DNA of 53,563 nt from Planctomycetia bacterium TMED53. GTDB taxonomy: Bacteria; Planctomycetota; UBA8108; UBA1146. The number at the start of each line of letters is the position of its first letter. Position 1 is the stretch's first letter. The stretch covers positions 1 to 53,563 of the forward strand of contig NHDG01000016.1 of assembly GCA_002167285.1 (NCBI GenBank). The letters are read 5' to 3'. The translations under genes and the position numbers were made by a program. This document shows, in pieces, positions 8,864-17,605 of this stretch. Below the pieces are notes generated by a model. It was not told where the DNA came from and did no database searches. It saw only the letters and a program-made list of their open reading frames with translations.

Positions 8864-9928
8864 TCAACTCGCATCGCCTCTTAGAGCACGAAATCGAGGC
8901 ACGATTTGATCCTGGATCAGGGTTTTTCTGAGAGAGTGCTCGCAAAAGGCGCCTTTGACCGCGTTGATGGCGATCCTCTCATAATCGGAAATCTGCAAAG
9001 AGAACAGATCTTGGGCAAGTTGCCATTCACGGGTCAGGGTCGTTCTCGACATCAGAGTGTTATCGACATTCAAAGCCACTCGATACCCCTCCCGCAAATA
9101 TCGCGGAAATGGATGCTCTTCGAGATCTTTCACTGCCCCAGTGTGGAGGTTTGAGGAGAGGCACATCTCCAAAGGGATTCTGTGGTCGAGGATATACTCA
9201 CCCAAGGTTCCCCGATGATCCCCAGGAACTGTGTCATCTTCTACAAGCCTTGTCGCATGCCCGATGCGATGGGCACCGCAGTGCTGAATCGCCTGCCATA
9301 TGGATGAGAGCCCAAATGCTTCTCCAGCATGAATCGTAATATTGAAGTTCTTCTTTCTGAGATACTGAAATGCGTCATTGTGATCAGCAGGAGGATGTCC
9401 CGACTCGTCTCCTGCCAGATCAAATCCGACCACTCCCCTGTCGCGAAACTGAGTTGCGACTTTAGCGGAATCGAGTGTGATCGCCGGGTCCATATGACGC
9501 AGAGAGCAAATGATGATCCGTGCGATAGTCCCGGTCTTCAAACTCCCCTCATTCACCCCCTCCAAAACCGCTTCGACCACTTCTTCCATCTTTAGCCCTG
9601 AAGAGGTGTGAAGGACTGGAGCAAAGCGAATCTCGCCATAAATGACTCCGTCCGCAGCCAAATCTTCGACGTGCTCACGGGCCACTCTTCGCAATGATTC
9701 AGCGTCCTGCATCACAGAGGTCGTGACTGCAAAGCCTTCGAGATACTTGGGAAGATCACCTTGTGCAGCTCCACGGAAAAACCAATCCCCAAGAGCGTCT
9801 GGATCTGACTCCGGTAGAGGAATCCCTTTTTCATGGGCTAAATCGATGATGGTTTGTGGTCGTAATCCACCATCGAGATGATCGTGGAGCTGAACCTTTG
9901 GCATCTTTTGAATCTGATCATTCACCAC
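8864..9928 (-). CDS. add: Adenosine deaminase family protein
   Basis: Hydrolyses adenosine (or a related aminopurine) to the inosine form plus ammonia; purine salvage, cytosolic. At 354 residues the length is normal. Zinc and catalytic motifs are all readable: HDHLDGG with His15 and His17, ITIHAGEAFG with the zinc His and catalytic Glu, RIGHATRL, MCLSSNLHTGAV, and the VALNVDNTLMSRTTL segment with the zinc-binding and catalytic Asp region. The start is the first of two GTG codons, five bases after AAGGAG. It sits 35 nt downstream of the ABC-export operon on the same strand and may be its last gene. Members of this family can act on adenine or 6-aminodeoxyfutalosine, so substrate is inferred. 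Confidence 0.88.
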   Translation of the reverse strand: MVNDQIQKMPKVQLHDHLDGGLRPQTIIDLAHEKGIPLPESDPDALGDWFFRGAAQGDLPKYLEGFAVTTSVMQDAESLRRVAREHVEDLAADGVIYGEIRFAPVLHTSSGLKMEEVVEAVLEGVNEGSLKTGTIARIIICSLRHMDPAITLDSAKVATQFRDRGVVGFDLAGDESGHPPADHNDAFQYLRKKNFNITIHAGEAFGLSSIWQAIQHCGAHRIGHATRLVEDDTVPGDHRGTLGEYILDHRIPLEMCLSSNLHTGAVKDLEEHPFPRYLREGYRVALNVDNTLMSRTTLTREWQLAQDLFSLQISDYERIAINAVKGAFCEHSLRKTLIQDQIVPRFRALRGDAS

Positions 9929-9963
9929 GATTCTCCTTATCGCTGCTGCTCTTTATAGAGTGG

Positions 9964-11574
9964 TTAAATACCCGGGAATGACTCTTCCGGTACCAACCCC
10001 TCAAGACGGGCGTCATCACGCAGCACACTTCTGGTCGCTTCACCGATCTGCTCCCGAAGACCCTCGGGTAGATTGTGCCATATCCTGCTTTTGATCGGCA
10101 GGGGGGCACTCGCCCTTGGACTCCGCAATGCTTCTATCCATGCAAGCAGTTTACTCCGACGCTGCTGCGCAAGACTGAGATCTTCTTCTAAAAGATCTGC
10201 AAACTGCTCTCCGCGCACAAACTCCGATTCGACTCCCCCACCCGCTGCTGCAATCAGAGCCCTGGCGCGGATCAAAATCGAGATCATGGTAACAGGTTCT
10301 TCAGGATCCAATTTGTTGCGAACAATTTTCGCCAGCTGTTGCTCAATAGCTTCATCCGGACTCAGCAAGTTCCCCTCGAGTGCTCTCAGACGTTCTAAAA
10401 TCAACGCAGTTAACTCATCTTCACCTAAAAGCCATGCCTGCAATGCAGTGTCGCCGATGATCTCTTTTGCGCGGGGTAAAAACTCATCCGGGATCACCCC
10501 ACCACCAAGGCTTTCCAGGGATCTCAAAAATACTGGAAGCAACTCAGGAACCGGGCCAGCGGTCAGTAGTTCTCCAGTCAGCGGATCGATCACAGGTCGC
10601 CCACGAACGATCAACTGCTGTAATCCGATTCGAACATGGCTCGAAATGAGAGCCTCAGCAAACAGCAGGTCCGTCAAAACGGGGAAGATCTCGCCAGTCT
10701 CTTCTCTCAATACACTCTGAACAGCCCAGTAGATCGCGTGACTGCCGGGAACACGCCAATCGAGGCCGGGAAGCTTTCTCATCAGATCCACCATCAACCG
10801 CGGATCCATATTGAGCTCTTCCACTAAGATCATGTAACGTAGCAGATCCAAATCCCTGCTGTTGACCTCGGGCGTGACCTCTGCAGAAAGCAAAAGATTC
10901 AGACGCTCCTCCAAGCCCATTTCTGCGAGACTGGGCAAATCGGAAATTTCTTCGTCCTGCTGAGATAGTTGACTCAACTCGTTCAAAATCTCTGTGCTGC
11001 TTCGCGGATCTGCTTTTGAAGATCCGAGCAAGCTTTGCCAGCGCTCGAAAAGTTGCCTCCTGAAATATGGCGCTGCTGAATCCCTGTTCTCTCCTAATTT
11101 AAACCAAAATAGGTAAGCCAATTGGCCATGGATTTCACGGCTTAATGGATTCGCTCGTAATCCAGGTCCGCGCAGCAGATCGATCGCCTCCCTGACCCAA
11201 TCCCATCGTTCCTGAGGATTTCTGGTATCGAATGCCAATTCGAATGCGAGCAGCCACGATTGGAAATTCCATACCCGCGGAAAATAGGGTTGGAGTTTGA
11301 GAATCCAACGAGCAAGCTCCATCGACTCATGGAGCTGCCCTTGATCCCTGCGCTCGAGGGCTTTGAGCCATAGCGCGTTGATCGCCCAGCCCCTGAATGC
11401 CCCCAAAGATTGTTGGAGTAGTAAAACGTCGGCAGGGACGCCAGAGGAGACTGTTACTGGTAACGCCAGGCGATCCTTTTCATAATACTCATCGAGGGGA
11501 ATCGTGCTCGCTGCAGCAATCATGAAACTCAGGAGTGCCAAACTTGTGGGAATTAGAATTGATCTGCGACTCAC
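9964..11574 (-). CDS. Membrane-anchored helical protein of ABC export locus
   Basis: A 536-residue protein of unknown function. One hydrophobic N-terminal segment (SILIPTSLALLSFMIAA) should anchor it in the membrane or act as a signal. The rest is helix-rich and reads like tetratricopeptide-type repeats, e.g. RRDQGQLHESMELARWILKL followed by QPYFPRVWNFQSWLLAFELA. The start is a GTG at 11574 whose GTGA overlaps the stop of the upstream permease, with GGGAG seven bases before it; a longer frame into the permease gene lacks this support. The 4-nt overlap implies translational coupling with the ABC permease, so it probably works with the transporter, perhaps as a periplasm-facing scaffold or substrate receptor (inference). 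Confidence 0.85.
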   Translation of the reverse strand: MSRRSILIPTSLALLSFMIAAASTIPLDEYYEKDRLALPVTVSSGVPADVLLLQQSLGAFRGWAINALWLKALERRDQGQLHESMELARWILKLQPYFPRVWNFQSWLLAFELAFDTRNPQERWDWVREAIDLLRGPGLRANPLSREIHGQLAYLFWFKLGENRDSAAPYFRRQLFERWQSLLGSSKADPRSSTEILNELSQLSQQDEEISDLPSLAEMGLEERLNLLLSAEVTPEVNSRDLDLLRYMILVEELNMDPRLMVDLMRKLPGLDWRVPGSHAIYWAVQSVLREETGEIFPVLTDLLFAEALISSHVRIGLQQLIVRGRPVIDPLTGELLTAGPVPELLPVFLRSLESLGGGVIPDEFLPRAKEIIGDTALQAWLLGEDELTALILERLRALEGNLLSPDEAIEQQLAKIVRNKLDPEEPVTMISILIRARALIAAAGGGVESEFVRGEQFADLLEEDLSLAQQRRSKLLAWIEALRSPRASAPLPIKSRIWHNLPEGLREQIGEATRSVLRDDARLEGLVPEESFPGI

Positions 11575-13004
11575 TGCTGATCTCCCGTTGAGTGTTCCTG
11601 ACGTGACAACAGTATTGTTCCGACGATCAGTGCAAACCCTGCCCATAGCCCAGCGAGAATCGAACCACCTCTCCAAACCTGATTCCATGAAACAAATTGT
11701 CCTGCCGAGACCTGTTCAGCTGTGGAGCTCTCTTCCCATTCACCCAAACTGCGAACAATCCTTTCGCCACCTTGAGCCAACAAATCGATCACTTGCCGCG
11801 AGCTGGCTTCTTGTCGTGGATCGACCATCGTTTGCGGCCCCTCTTCCTCAAACGCCCCGACGAACCCTCCGCCTGTTGCAGCGATCAAAAAGCAGAAAAC
11901 CAAAAGGGTCGCAACTGGGAAACCGAGGAAGGTGGATACCGCCAAAGAGAGTGCTGCAACGAACGCACAACGGGCCAACAACAGCAGCTGTGAGCGCAAC
12001 AAACTTCCTCCCAATGTTCCCATAGGAACAAGAAGCTGAACCGCCTCCTCGTCTATCCAATAAAGCGAGGGGATGCGAACCTCTTCATCTACTGCACCGA
12101 GAAATGCCACCTCTAGTGCAACCCCCCCATCCAGCAACATCCTTTGAGGTATCTTCAACTCTGACCTTTGGCCATTGGTCACGAGAAGCTCTGTTTCAAA
12201 GTCTTCTCCCGAGATCAGGATTCTCGCGATCTGGGAACGGTGAGCTCTTCCCATTGCAGGGCGAATTGAAAGAACCAGAGCCTCTTCCGATGTCGATTCT
12301 TCACGAACATCGTCACCCACTTTGAAATCAAGGTATGCACTTGATCCCAGCGGAATCGAGCGTGCTTGTCGATGTAAATAAGATCGAGCACGGATTTTCG
12401 CATCCGCCTCGGAGAGCTGCCCCCACTCTAATGGGCTCTCCTCCACTTTGAGTAACAGGAACAAGTCCACGTCCTCTTCAGTGACAGAGAATTGTTGCGC
12501 TGAGATCGGCAAGACTGTGGCTGGATTTCCCCAATCACTTCCAGGGTTCTGAATCTGGGTCAACAAAAGAAGAGACGCCGGAATCAACAGAACCAGGTTG
12601 GAGCCGAGGCTTCCCAACCATTTCCCTGGCAACCACCAAATCGGCAATCCCGGACGCAATGAAAGAAACCCCAACCTGCCACTCGATTTCTCTTCAGAAA
12701 GGGTGGAACAGCACATCACCATCGTCACCACGAGTAGGACAAAACCGATCCAACCTTGTCCATACTGAAGCAAGGTTCTTCTCTCTGAAGCATCCGCGAG
12801 GTCTACCCCCAATATCCACGGAAGGACCAATATTCCAGCGAGCAATAAAATCCCACTCACTGGCAGTAACTTGCGACGCCATACTTCCGCAATCAAGACA
12901 CCCGAGATGGCATTGAGACTGCCACCAAACCGGCAAATCCGATCAAGGATGCGTAACAAAATCCAAAATAGAAAGAGTGCTGCCAATGCAGCAAACCAAG
13001 GCAT
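11571..13004 (-). CDS. ABC-2 type transporter permease-like membrane protein
   Basis: A 477-residue polytopic protein. Hydrophobic segments lie near the N-terminus (WFAALAALFLFWILLRILD; LLPVSGILLLAGILVL), then at IGFVLLVVTMVMCCS and NLVLLIPASLLLL, and again near the C-terminus (LLARCAFVAALSLAVSTFL; ILAGLWAGFALIVGTILL). The arrangement, with a large external loop between, fits an ABC-2 export permease. The conserved turn LSEEKSSGRLGFLSLRP resembles the SEEr/KxxGTLelLls motif of NosY-like permeases. The start is the ATG at 13004 in a TGATG overlap with the ATPase stop; a TTG one codon upstream is also possible. Substrate unknown. Confidence 0.85.
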   Translation of the reverse strand: MPWFAALAALFLFWILLRILDRICRFGGSLNAISGVLIAEVWRRKLLPVSGILLLAGILVLPWILGVDLADASERRTLLQYGQGWIGFVLLVVTMVMCCSTLSEEKSSGRLGFLSLRPGLPIWWLPGKWLGSLGSNLVLLIPASLLLLTQIQNPGSDWGNPATVLPISAQQFSVTEEDVDLFLLLKVEESPLEWGQLSEADAKIRARSYLHRQARSIPLGSSAYLDFKVGDDVREESTSEEALVLSIRPAMGRAHRSQIARILISGEDFETELLVTNGQRSELKIPQRMLLDGGVALEVAFLGAVDEEVRIPSLYWIDEEAVQLLVPMGTLGGSLLRSQLLLLARCAFVAALSLAVSTFLGFPVATLLVFCFLIAATGGGFVGAFEEEGPQTMVDPRQEASSRQVIDLLAQGGERIVRSLGEWEESSTAEQVSAGQFVSWNQVWRGGSILAGLWAGFALIVGTILLSRQEHSTGDQQ

Positions 13005-13930
13005 CAACCTGTGGACTCATCTCCACCGAGAAACTCTGGCAAGCGCCCCCCATATTCGGCTCCCTCGGTCTCTTCCCCCTCATTACGGGCGGCCTCTACA
13101 GCCTCGAGGAATTTGTCCTCCAGACTCATGCGGCTCGAATCGACCGAATAGACTTCCACCCCTTTACCCTCAAGGAATTGGTCGATCTCTTTCTGATCCT
13201 CAGCCTCAGGTTTGGAAGTGATCCACTGAGCCCGATCATCAAACTCGAGGATTTCTTTGACGGCTCCCTCATCCTGAACCTTGCCTCCATAAAGAATCGA
13301 AACTCGATCACAAACCTCTTCAACATCCGCCAGTAAATGACTGGTAATCAGGATCGTCTTCCCACGCTCCTTCAAGCTTTGAATCCAATCTTTTACCTGC
13401 CGCACTCCAATGGGATCGAGACCATTCGTCGGCTCATCAAGGATGATGAGATCTGGATCATGAATCAGGGCCTGAGCTACTCCGATACGCCTCTGCATTC
13501 CCTTCGAGTAATCGCCGATTTCACGGTCGGCAGCGGCTTTCAGTCCAACCATCTCCAACAGTTGCTCGACCCTTTCCTCACGACACCGGTTCTCAACCTG
13601 ACTGAGTCGGGCGCACAAGTGGAGCATTTCTCGCCCAGTCAAAAATGGATAGAAGACCGAATCTTCGGGAAGGTAACCTATTCTTCGCTTGCAATCGGTT
13701 GAGCCTGGGGCTTTGCCCAAAACCGATACTTTTCCGCGGGACGGAAACTGAAGTCCTAGCAAAATTTGAATCGTCGTCGATTTCCCAGATCCGTTCGGCC
13801 CTAGTAGGCCGAAGATTTCTCCCTGTCGAACCGTGAGGTCGATTCCCTTGAGCGCTCTCACTCTCGGCCTCAGCCAAAAATCCCGAAAGATTTTCCATAG
13901 GCCTTCGACTTCGATCACGCTTTCAGACAA
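13004..13930 (-). CDS. ABC transporter ATP-binding protein (ABC-2 exporter type)
   Basis: The 308-residue ATPase of an exporter. Motifs in order: Walker A GLLGPNGSGKST, Q-loop region GYLPEDSVFYPFLTGREML, signature YSKGMQRRIGVAQAL (SKGM replaces the textbook LSGGQ, as is common in this subgroup), Walker B LIILDEPTNGLDP, and H-loop ILITSHLL. The last 80 residues form an extra C-terminal domain. The start is a TTG at 13930 with GGGAG seven bases upstream. It begins a minus-strand operon: ATPase, permease, helical membrane protein, probably adenosine deaminase. A second permease diverges 60 to 100 nt away. Confidence 0.95.
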   Translation of the reverse strand: MSESVIEVEGLWKIFRDFWLRPRVRALKGIDLTVRQGEIFGLLGPNGSGKSTTIQILLGLQFPSRGKVSVLGKAPGSTDCKRRIGYLPEDSVFYPFLTGREMLHLCARLSQVENRCREERVEQLLEMVGLKAAADREIGDYSKGMQRRIGVAQALIHDPDLIILDEPTNGLDPIGVRQVKDWIQSLKERGKTILITSHLLADVEEVCDRVSILYGGKVQDEGAVKEILEFDDRAQWITSKPEAEDQKEIDQFLEGKGVEVYSVDSSRMSLEDKFLEAVEAARNEGEETEGAEYGGRLPEFLGGDESTG

Positions 13931-14031
13931 GGTTCGCTCCCTTCACACTGCACTGGTATTTCCGCTCTCCGAGAGTAATAGTATAAGGAGTGAATGGTGA
14001 AGACGAACAGGCGTCAAGCCTCGAATTCGGA

Positions 14032-14988
14032 ATGGAGAATTCCCTGGAAGTTCTAAGGACGCTGATCCTGATCTCCCAATCCGCTTTCAAAGAAGCATTA
14101 CGCCCCTCTTTCCATGCCGTGCTTCTACTCAGTGGAATCGGCTTGGTAGCGGTCTCCCCAGTCTTGAGTGCGTTTGCACTGGGGGATGAAAACCGCCTAC
14201 TCCTCGATATCAGCCTCAGCTCAATGCTCGCTGTCGGTCTCTTTATGGGGGCATTCACAGCATCTTCCAGCCTCGGGGATGAGATTCGACGCAGGACGAT
14301 CATGGTTTTGCTGAGCAAGCCCATTTCTCGCTGGGTTGTGCTTACAGGTAAGTTTTTGGGGATCGCGGCGGCATTAACCCTGGCCCAAATCTCATGGATG
14401 GCCACATTACTTCTGGCCGTTCGTCACCGAACCATCCACTCCAGATTCTTCGCTGACGAAGTCCCTGTTCTATGGATGGGGTCTGCGGCATTGCTGTTGG
14501 CACTCCTTTACGCCACATGGCGTCACCGACAAGGAAATAGTTTCCCGGCGACATTGTCCCCAGCATGCGCCTTGTTACTGAGCCTCGCTGCTTGGTTATC
14601 GCTGAGCCTCTCCCCCCAAGGAGATTTGATTTCGCCCTTCCCGGTGGTCGGCTTCGACAACTTGTCTGCGATCTTGTTGGTTCACATGGCTGTTTTAATA
14701 CTTGCTGCGGTTGCCCTGGCAGCCTCGACGCGCCTTCCCACCCCTGCAACCTTGGCGGTCACCGTCGGGTCCTTACTCATCGGAGTTCTTTTGGGCTCAT
14801 GGGGAAAGGGTGAAGCATGGGCACGGTGGATTCCCGATCTACAAAGATTATGGATTTCGGATGGTTTGATCCGCGGAGGAGAAGTCAGTGGAGCCTCCCT
14901 TACATGGGCATTGATATGGTCATGCTGCACCATCAGTGGATTACTGTGTTTGGGTGTGGCTCTCTTTGAACGCAGGGATGTGGGTTGA
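14032..14988 (+). CDS. ABC-2 family permease, divergent partner of the ABC operon
   Basis: A 318-residue membrane protein with six or so hydrophobic segments (e.g. FHAVLLLSGIGLVAVSPVL, SMLAVGLFMGAFTASSSLG, AALLLALLYATW, VHMAVLILAAVALAA, LAVTVGSLLIGVLLGSW). The motif SLGDEIRRRTIMVLLSKPIS is the conserved gating-loop sequence of ABC-2 permeases. The frame can extend to a GTG at 13990, but AAGGAG there sits directly on the GTG, too close to use; the ATG at 14032 starts a typical permease N-terminus although its own ribosome site is weak. A well-placed ATG at 13994 in another frame opens only a 20-codon reading frame that ends inside this gene. It faces away from the ATPase operon and likely shares its promoter region. 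Confidence 0.85.
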   Translation: MENSLEVLRTLILISQSAFKEALRPSFHAVLLLSGIGLVAVSPVLSAFALGDENRLLLDISLSSMLAVGLFMGAFTASSSLGDEIRRRTIMVLLSKPISRWVVLTGKFLGIAAALTLAQISWMATLLLAVRHRTIHSRFFADEVPVLWMGSAALLLALLYATWRHRQGNSFPATLSPACALLLSLAAWLSLSLSPQGDLISPFPVVGFDNLSAILLVHMAVLILAAVALAASTRLPTPATLAVTVGSLLIGVLLGSWGKGEAWARWIPDLQRLWISDGLIRGGEVSGASLTWALIWSCCTISGLLCLGVALFERRDVG

Positions 14989-15010
14989 TCACCTCAGGTT
15001 TCAAACCCGT

Positions 15011-15526
15011 TCAAAATGGCATGCGCCCCGACAAAGTTCGAAATTTGGCTCTGCGAAATCTCCACCTGCCATCTTCGTCTCTGACCGCATCCCCTTGAAC
15101 CTCCATCACCCATACAGGCCCCATACCCATATTTCCTCGTCGATAAAAATTCACCGGTGCTGTCACTGAAATCGTTTCCGGAATCGTTGAGTCTTCATAG
15201 AGATCAGGATCGGGATCGAGCTCAATCGAATCTCGCTGTACAGAAACTTGCCACAGGAAAGATTGATCCTTTTTATCTCTCTGCCCCATAAATATTCTGA
15301 AGAGTGCTCCACGAAATGAGGAGACATTTAACTGATAGGTAGACTCTCGAAAATCCTCGGTGCAATGCACCACCACATCCCCTGCTCGCTGGCCATTAAA
15401 GCCCTCTTCCATACCGATGACCGATTCGATGATTTGTTCCCTGGGGGATGAGATTCCAATGACGAACCATTGAATAAAAAACACAATGATCAAGACGGCG
15501 GGAGCCAGACGAATCAGAAGCTTCAC
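15011..15526 (-). CDS. Membrane-anchored hypothetical protein coupled to moaA
   Basis: A 171-residue protein with one N-terminal hydrophobic segment (LIRLAPAVLIIVFFIQWFVIG) and an outside domain of about 145 residues. The outer part alternates a helix (REQIIESVIGMEEGFNGQRA) with beta strands ending in WRFRRAKFRTLSG, a pattern like NTF2-like domains; this is a guess from sequence texture. It starts with a GTG that shares one base with the moaA stop (TAGTG), so translation should be coupled to moaA. No known role in molybdenum cofactor synthesis; the link may be only operonic. Confidence 0.8.
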   Translation of the reverse strand: MKLLIRLAPAVLIIVFFIQWFVIGISSPREQIIESVIGMEEGFNGQRAGDVVVHCTEDFRESTYQLNVSSFRGALFRIFMGQRDKKDQSFLWQVSVQRDSIELDPDPDLYEDSTIPETISVTAPVNFYRRGNMGMGPVWVMEVQGDAVRDEDGRWRFRRAKFRTLSGRMPF

Positions 15527-16512
15527 TAACCACCGATTTCATGCATACGACGGCTGGCATGGATCCCTTGGTCGAGCGCATGTCCCACCGGCTTTTTCAT
15601 GATCGCCGCTTCGAGGGCTGATTGGATTCCAGCGATTCCCATCCCAGAGCGAATCACCGACCGCAGATCAGCTTCGTCATCACGAAGCAGGCATAGAAGC
15701 AACTTACCCTCCGCAGATAAACGCACCCTATTACAGAAAGCACAAAATGGATCAGAGACGGGACTGATGAAGCCAATGGTGCCAACTGCATTCTTGAGTT
15801 GGTAGTTTCGACTTTCATCGGAGGGATCCTTGGCAGGAACTGGCGTAAGATCCCCTAAAGCAGATTCGATACTGCTATGGCTATCCGCCGAAGGCACGAC
15901 TTTTTGTTGGGCAATCTCTTCCGGTTCGCCAGACCCAAATGGCATCAGCTCGATAAACCGAACATGTATCGGTCTATCGATGGTCAAGCGAGCCATTTCA
16001 ACCACATCCATGTCATTGACGCCTCTAACGACCACCGAATTCAGCTTGATAGGAGTCAATCCCGCATCACTCGCAGCTTCGATCCCTGCCATGATTTTAT
16101 CGAGGTCTGCCAAACGCATGATTTGCCTGAGACGCTGATCATCGAGGGTATCGAGGTGGATGTTGACTCGATCCAAGCCTTCTTTCTTCAAGTCCGCTGC
16201 CAACCCCGGAAGTAATATTCCATTGGAGGTCATGGCGATATCCGCATCAGGGGCCACAGATCGCATACCGCCGATGATTTGCAGAAGATCTTTACGCAGT
16301 GTGGGCTCGCCACCGGTGATACGAAACTTTCTGAATCCGCAATTCACCGCTGCTTCTACGACCATTTGGATCTCCGCTGCTGTCAACAGCTGATCCTCGG
16401 GCAAAAACTTCAGGCCTTCCAGCGGCATGCAATAGCTACACCTCAGATTGCAGCGATCCATCACTGAAATCCTCAGATAGTCAATAATTCTGCCGTGTCC
16501 ATCCCTGGGCAT
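15526..16512 (-). CDS. moaA: GTP 3',8-cyclase (molybdenum cofactor biosynthesis protein A)
   Basis: A radical-SAM enzyme that converts GTP to 3',8-cyclo-GTP, the first step of molybdopterin synthesis. It is 328 residues, the normal length. The SAM cluster motif is Cys21, Cys25 and Cys28 in MDRCNLRCSYCMP. The second cluster near the C-terminus is shown by SDPFCAFCNRVRLSAEGKL plus a further Cys. FRITGGEPTLRKDL is the SAM-binding GGE region. The protein ends in HEIGG, matching the essential C-terminal double glycine of MoaA. ATG start with AGGA upstream. Its partners moaD and moaE are 7 kb away on the other strand. Confidence 0.96.
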   Translation of the reverse strand: MPRDGHGRIIDYLRISVMDRCNLRCSYCMPLEGLKFLPEDQLLTAAEIQMVVEAAVNCGFRKFRITGGEPTLRKDLLQIIGGMRSVAPDADIAMTSNGILLPGLAADLKKEGLDRVNIHLDTLDDQRLRQIMRLADLDKIMAGIEAASDAGLTPIKLNSVVVRGVNDMDVVEMARLTIDRPIHVRFIELMPFGSGEPEEIAQQKVVPSADSHSSIESALGDLTPVPAKDPSDESRNYQLKNAVGTIGFISPVSDPFCAFCNRVRLSAEGKLLLCLLRDDEADLRSVIRSGMGIAGIQSALEAAIMKKPVGHALDQGIHASRRMHEIGG

Positions 16513-16653
16513 TTCAAAGTCCTAGATCCCGACGGTTTATCTTCGATCCATCGAAGCTAAACGTACCAGAAGAGAGAAGCGCTACATGCTTTAGTGCTCA
16601 CAACTTCATGCTAACCACTTCGTAATCACAAAATTGGCCTTCAAAATAGAGGC

Positions 16654-17211
16654 CTACATTACACCGATGATCTTATCGAGAGCATCGAGTGACCGCTGCA
16701 CCTGTTTTCGTAGTTTTAGGAGTTCCTTTTTGCCCACTGCTTTTTCATTGGAAAGGCCCATTTCCTCACGCTCTTTAAGTATCTGAGTGCGAGTGTCCCG
16801 GTTAACCCCAAACTCTCTGCGCCAATTCGTCACGCTTGGAGCGCTCACACCAAAGCGAAAAGCGGTCTTTTCGACCCCTTCCAAAGCAGAGAATCGAGCC
16901 ACTTCCTGCCTGAAAGCCAGAGGAAAGTTTTTACGGCCGACTGCCGAAGGCTTACTCACGGGCTTCTCTGGAAGAACCACCTTTTTACCAGCCACTGCGG
17001 CCTCTTTGGTAGCTCTGGTTACACCAAAATCCTTGCGCCAATTTGTGACACTCGGAGTCGAAACGTCGAACTTTTCTGCGGCGGCGATTATTCCGTTCTT
17101 CACAGAATAAGTGACGACTTTTCTTCGAAATGCATCAGTGTAGGATCTTTTGCGCGATTCCTTCGCCGAATTGGAATTACTTCGAACACGTTTGGCCGTT
17201 CGTTTTGTCAT
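16654..17211 (-). CDS. Basic DNA-binding protein with two tandem helix-turn-helix domains
   Basis: A 185-residue, strongly basic protein. It has two copies of one helix-turn-helix unit of about 45 residues. The first includes FRRKVVTYSVKNG and FDVSTPSVTNWRKDFGV; the second FRQEVARFSALEG and FGVSAPSVTNWRREFGV. The unit resembles the HTH of IS3-type transposase OrfA proteins or Psq-like domains. A lysine-rich linker joins the two and a helical tail (KKELLKLRKQVQRSLDALDK) ends the protein. The frame extends 55 codons further upstream, but the ATG at 17211 follows GGAAAG and begins the basic region MTKRTAKRVR. No DDE catalytic domain or inverted repeats are nearby, so this is a stand-alone regulator or nucleoid protein, not an active transposon. 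Confidence 0.82.
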   Translation of the reverse strand: MTKRTAKRVRSNSNSAKESRKRSYTDAFRRKVVTYSVKNGIIAAAEKFDVSTPSVTNWRKDFGVTRATKEAAVAGKKVVLPEKPVSKPSAVGRKNFPLAFRQEVARFSALEGVEKTAFRFGVSAPSVTNWRREFGVNRDTRTQILKEREEMGLSNEKAVGKKELLKLRKQVQRSLDALDKIIGVM

Positions 17212-17605
17212 CGAATTCTTTCCATTGATTTGAAGATCTCCGTTCGCTGGTAGAACATCCCCGAAAACATTTCTATAAAGCCAGCGGACGATACTCACTA
17301 CTAAAGGCGCATACCGAAATGGAACTTTTTCGGTACTATTTACAAGATATGGAAGCCCCTTTGATAATCCACGCAATTCAGGGATAAATCGTCAGATTCA
17401 CTCCTGTTACACTTCCCGATGGACATTCTGCTGGAGGCGCCTTGTCCACAGATTGTTCACACGCCCAGGTCGTGAAAATTCTGCATGTTTCGCGATAATT
17501 TGCCCCATAATGGCGGATTGTATGCAACCTCAAGGCATTTGCTGGCCAAATGAAGGAATTCCTTTAAACTTGCGCTGGAATTGTTTTCAAGGGGAGTGAT
17601 CTATC
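17212..17605. other. Divergent intergenic region upstream of the double-HTH and NYN genes
   Basis: These 394 bases separate two divergent genes and should hold both promoters. Two DnaA-box-like 9-mers stand in tandem at 17442-17450 and 17453-17461. A good ribosome site, AAGGGGAG, precedes the NYN start. The left part is an in-frame extension of the HTH protein that I do not think is translated. Nothing else was recognised. Confidence 0.5.
17442..17461 (+). promoter_or_regulatory. Two tandem DnaA-box-like 9-mers
   Basis: TTGTCCACA and TTGTTCACA lie two bases apart, one helical turn centre to centre. The first equals the box preferred in high-GC actinobacteria and differs from the E. coli TTATCCACA at one position. 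No dnaA or dnaN gene is near, so a regulatory rather than origin role would be expected. It could be chance. Confidence 0.3.

Noticed and set aside
10073-10720. 215-codon frame antisense to the ABC-locus helical protein
   Set aside because: Ser/Arg-rich shadow without start signals.
13994-14056. 20-codon frame after AAGGAG upstream of the second ABC permease
   Set aside because: Could be a leader peptide, but spacing to AAGGAG is only 3 nt and nothing supports its translation.
16636-16654. Weak hairpin behind the double-HTH gene
   Set aside because: Only a 5-bp stem and a short AT run; not enough for a terminator call.
17400-17605. Replication origin suggested by two DnaA-like boxes
   Set aside because: Only two boxes, no dnaA/dnaN, and no AT-rich unwinding element; kept only as a possible regulatory site.
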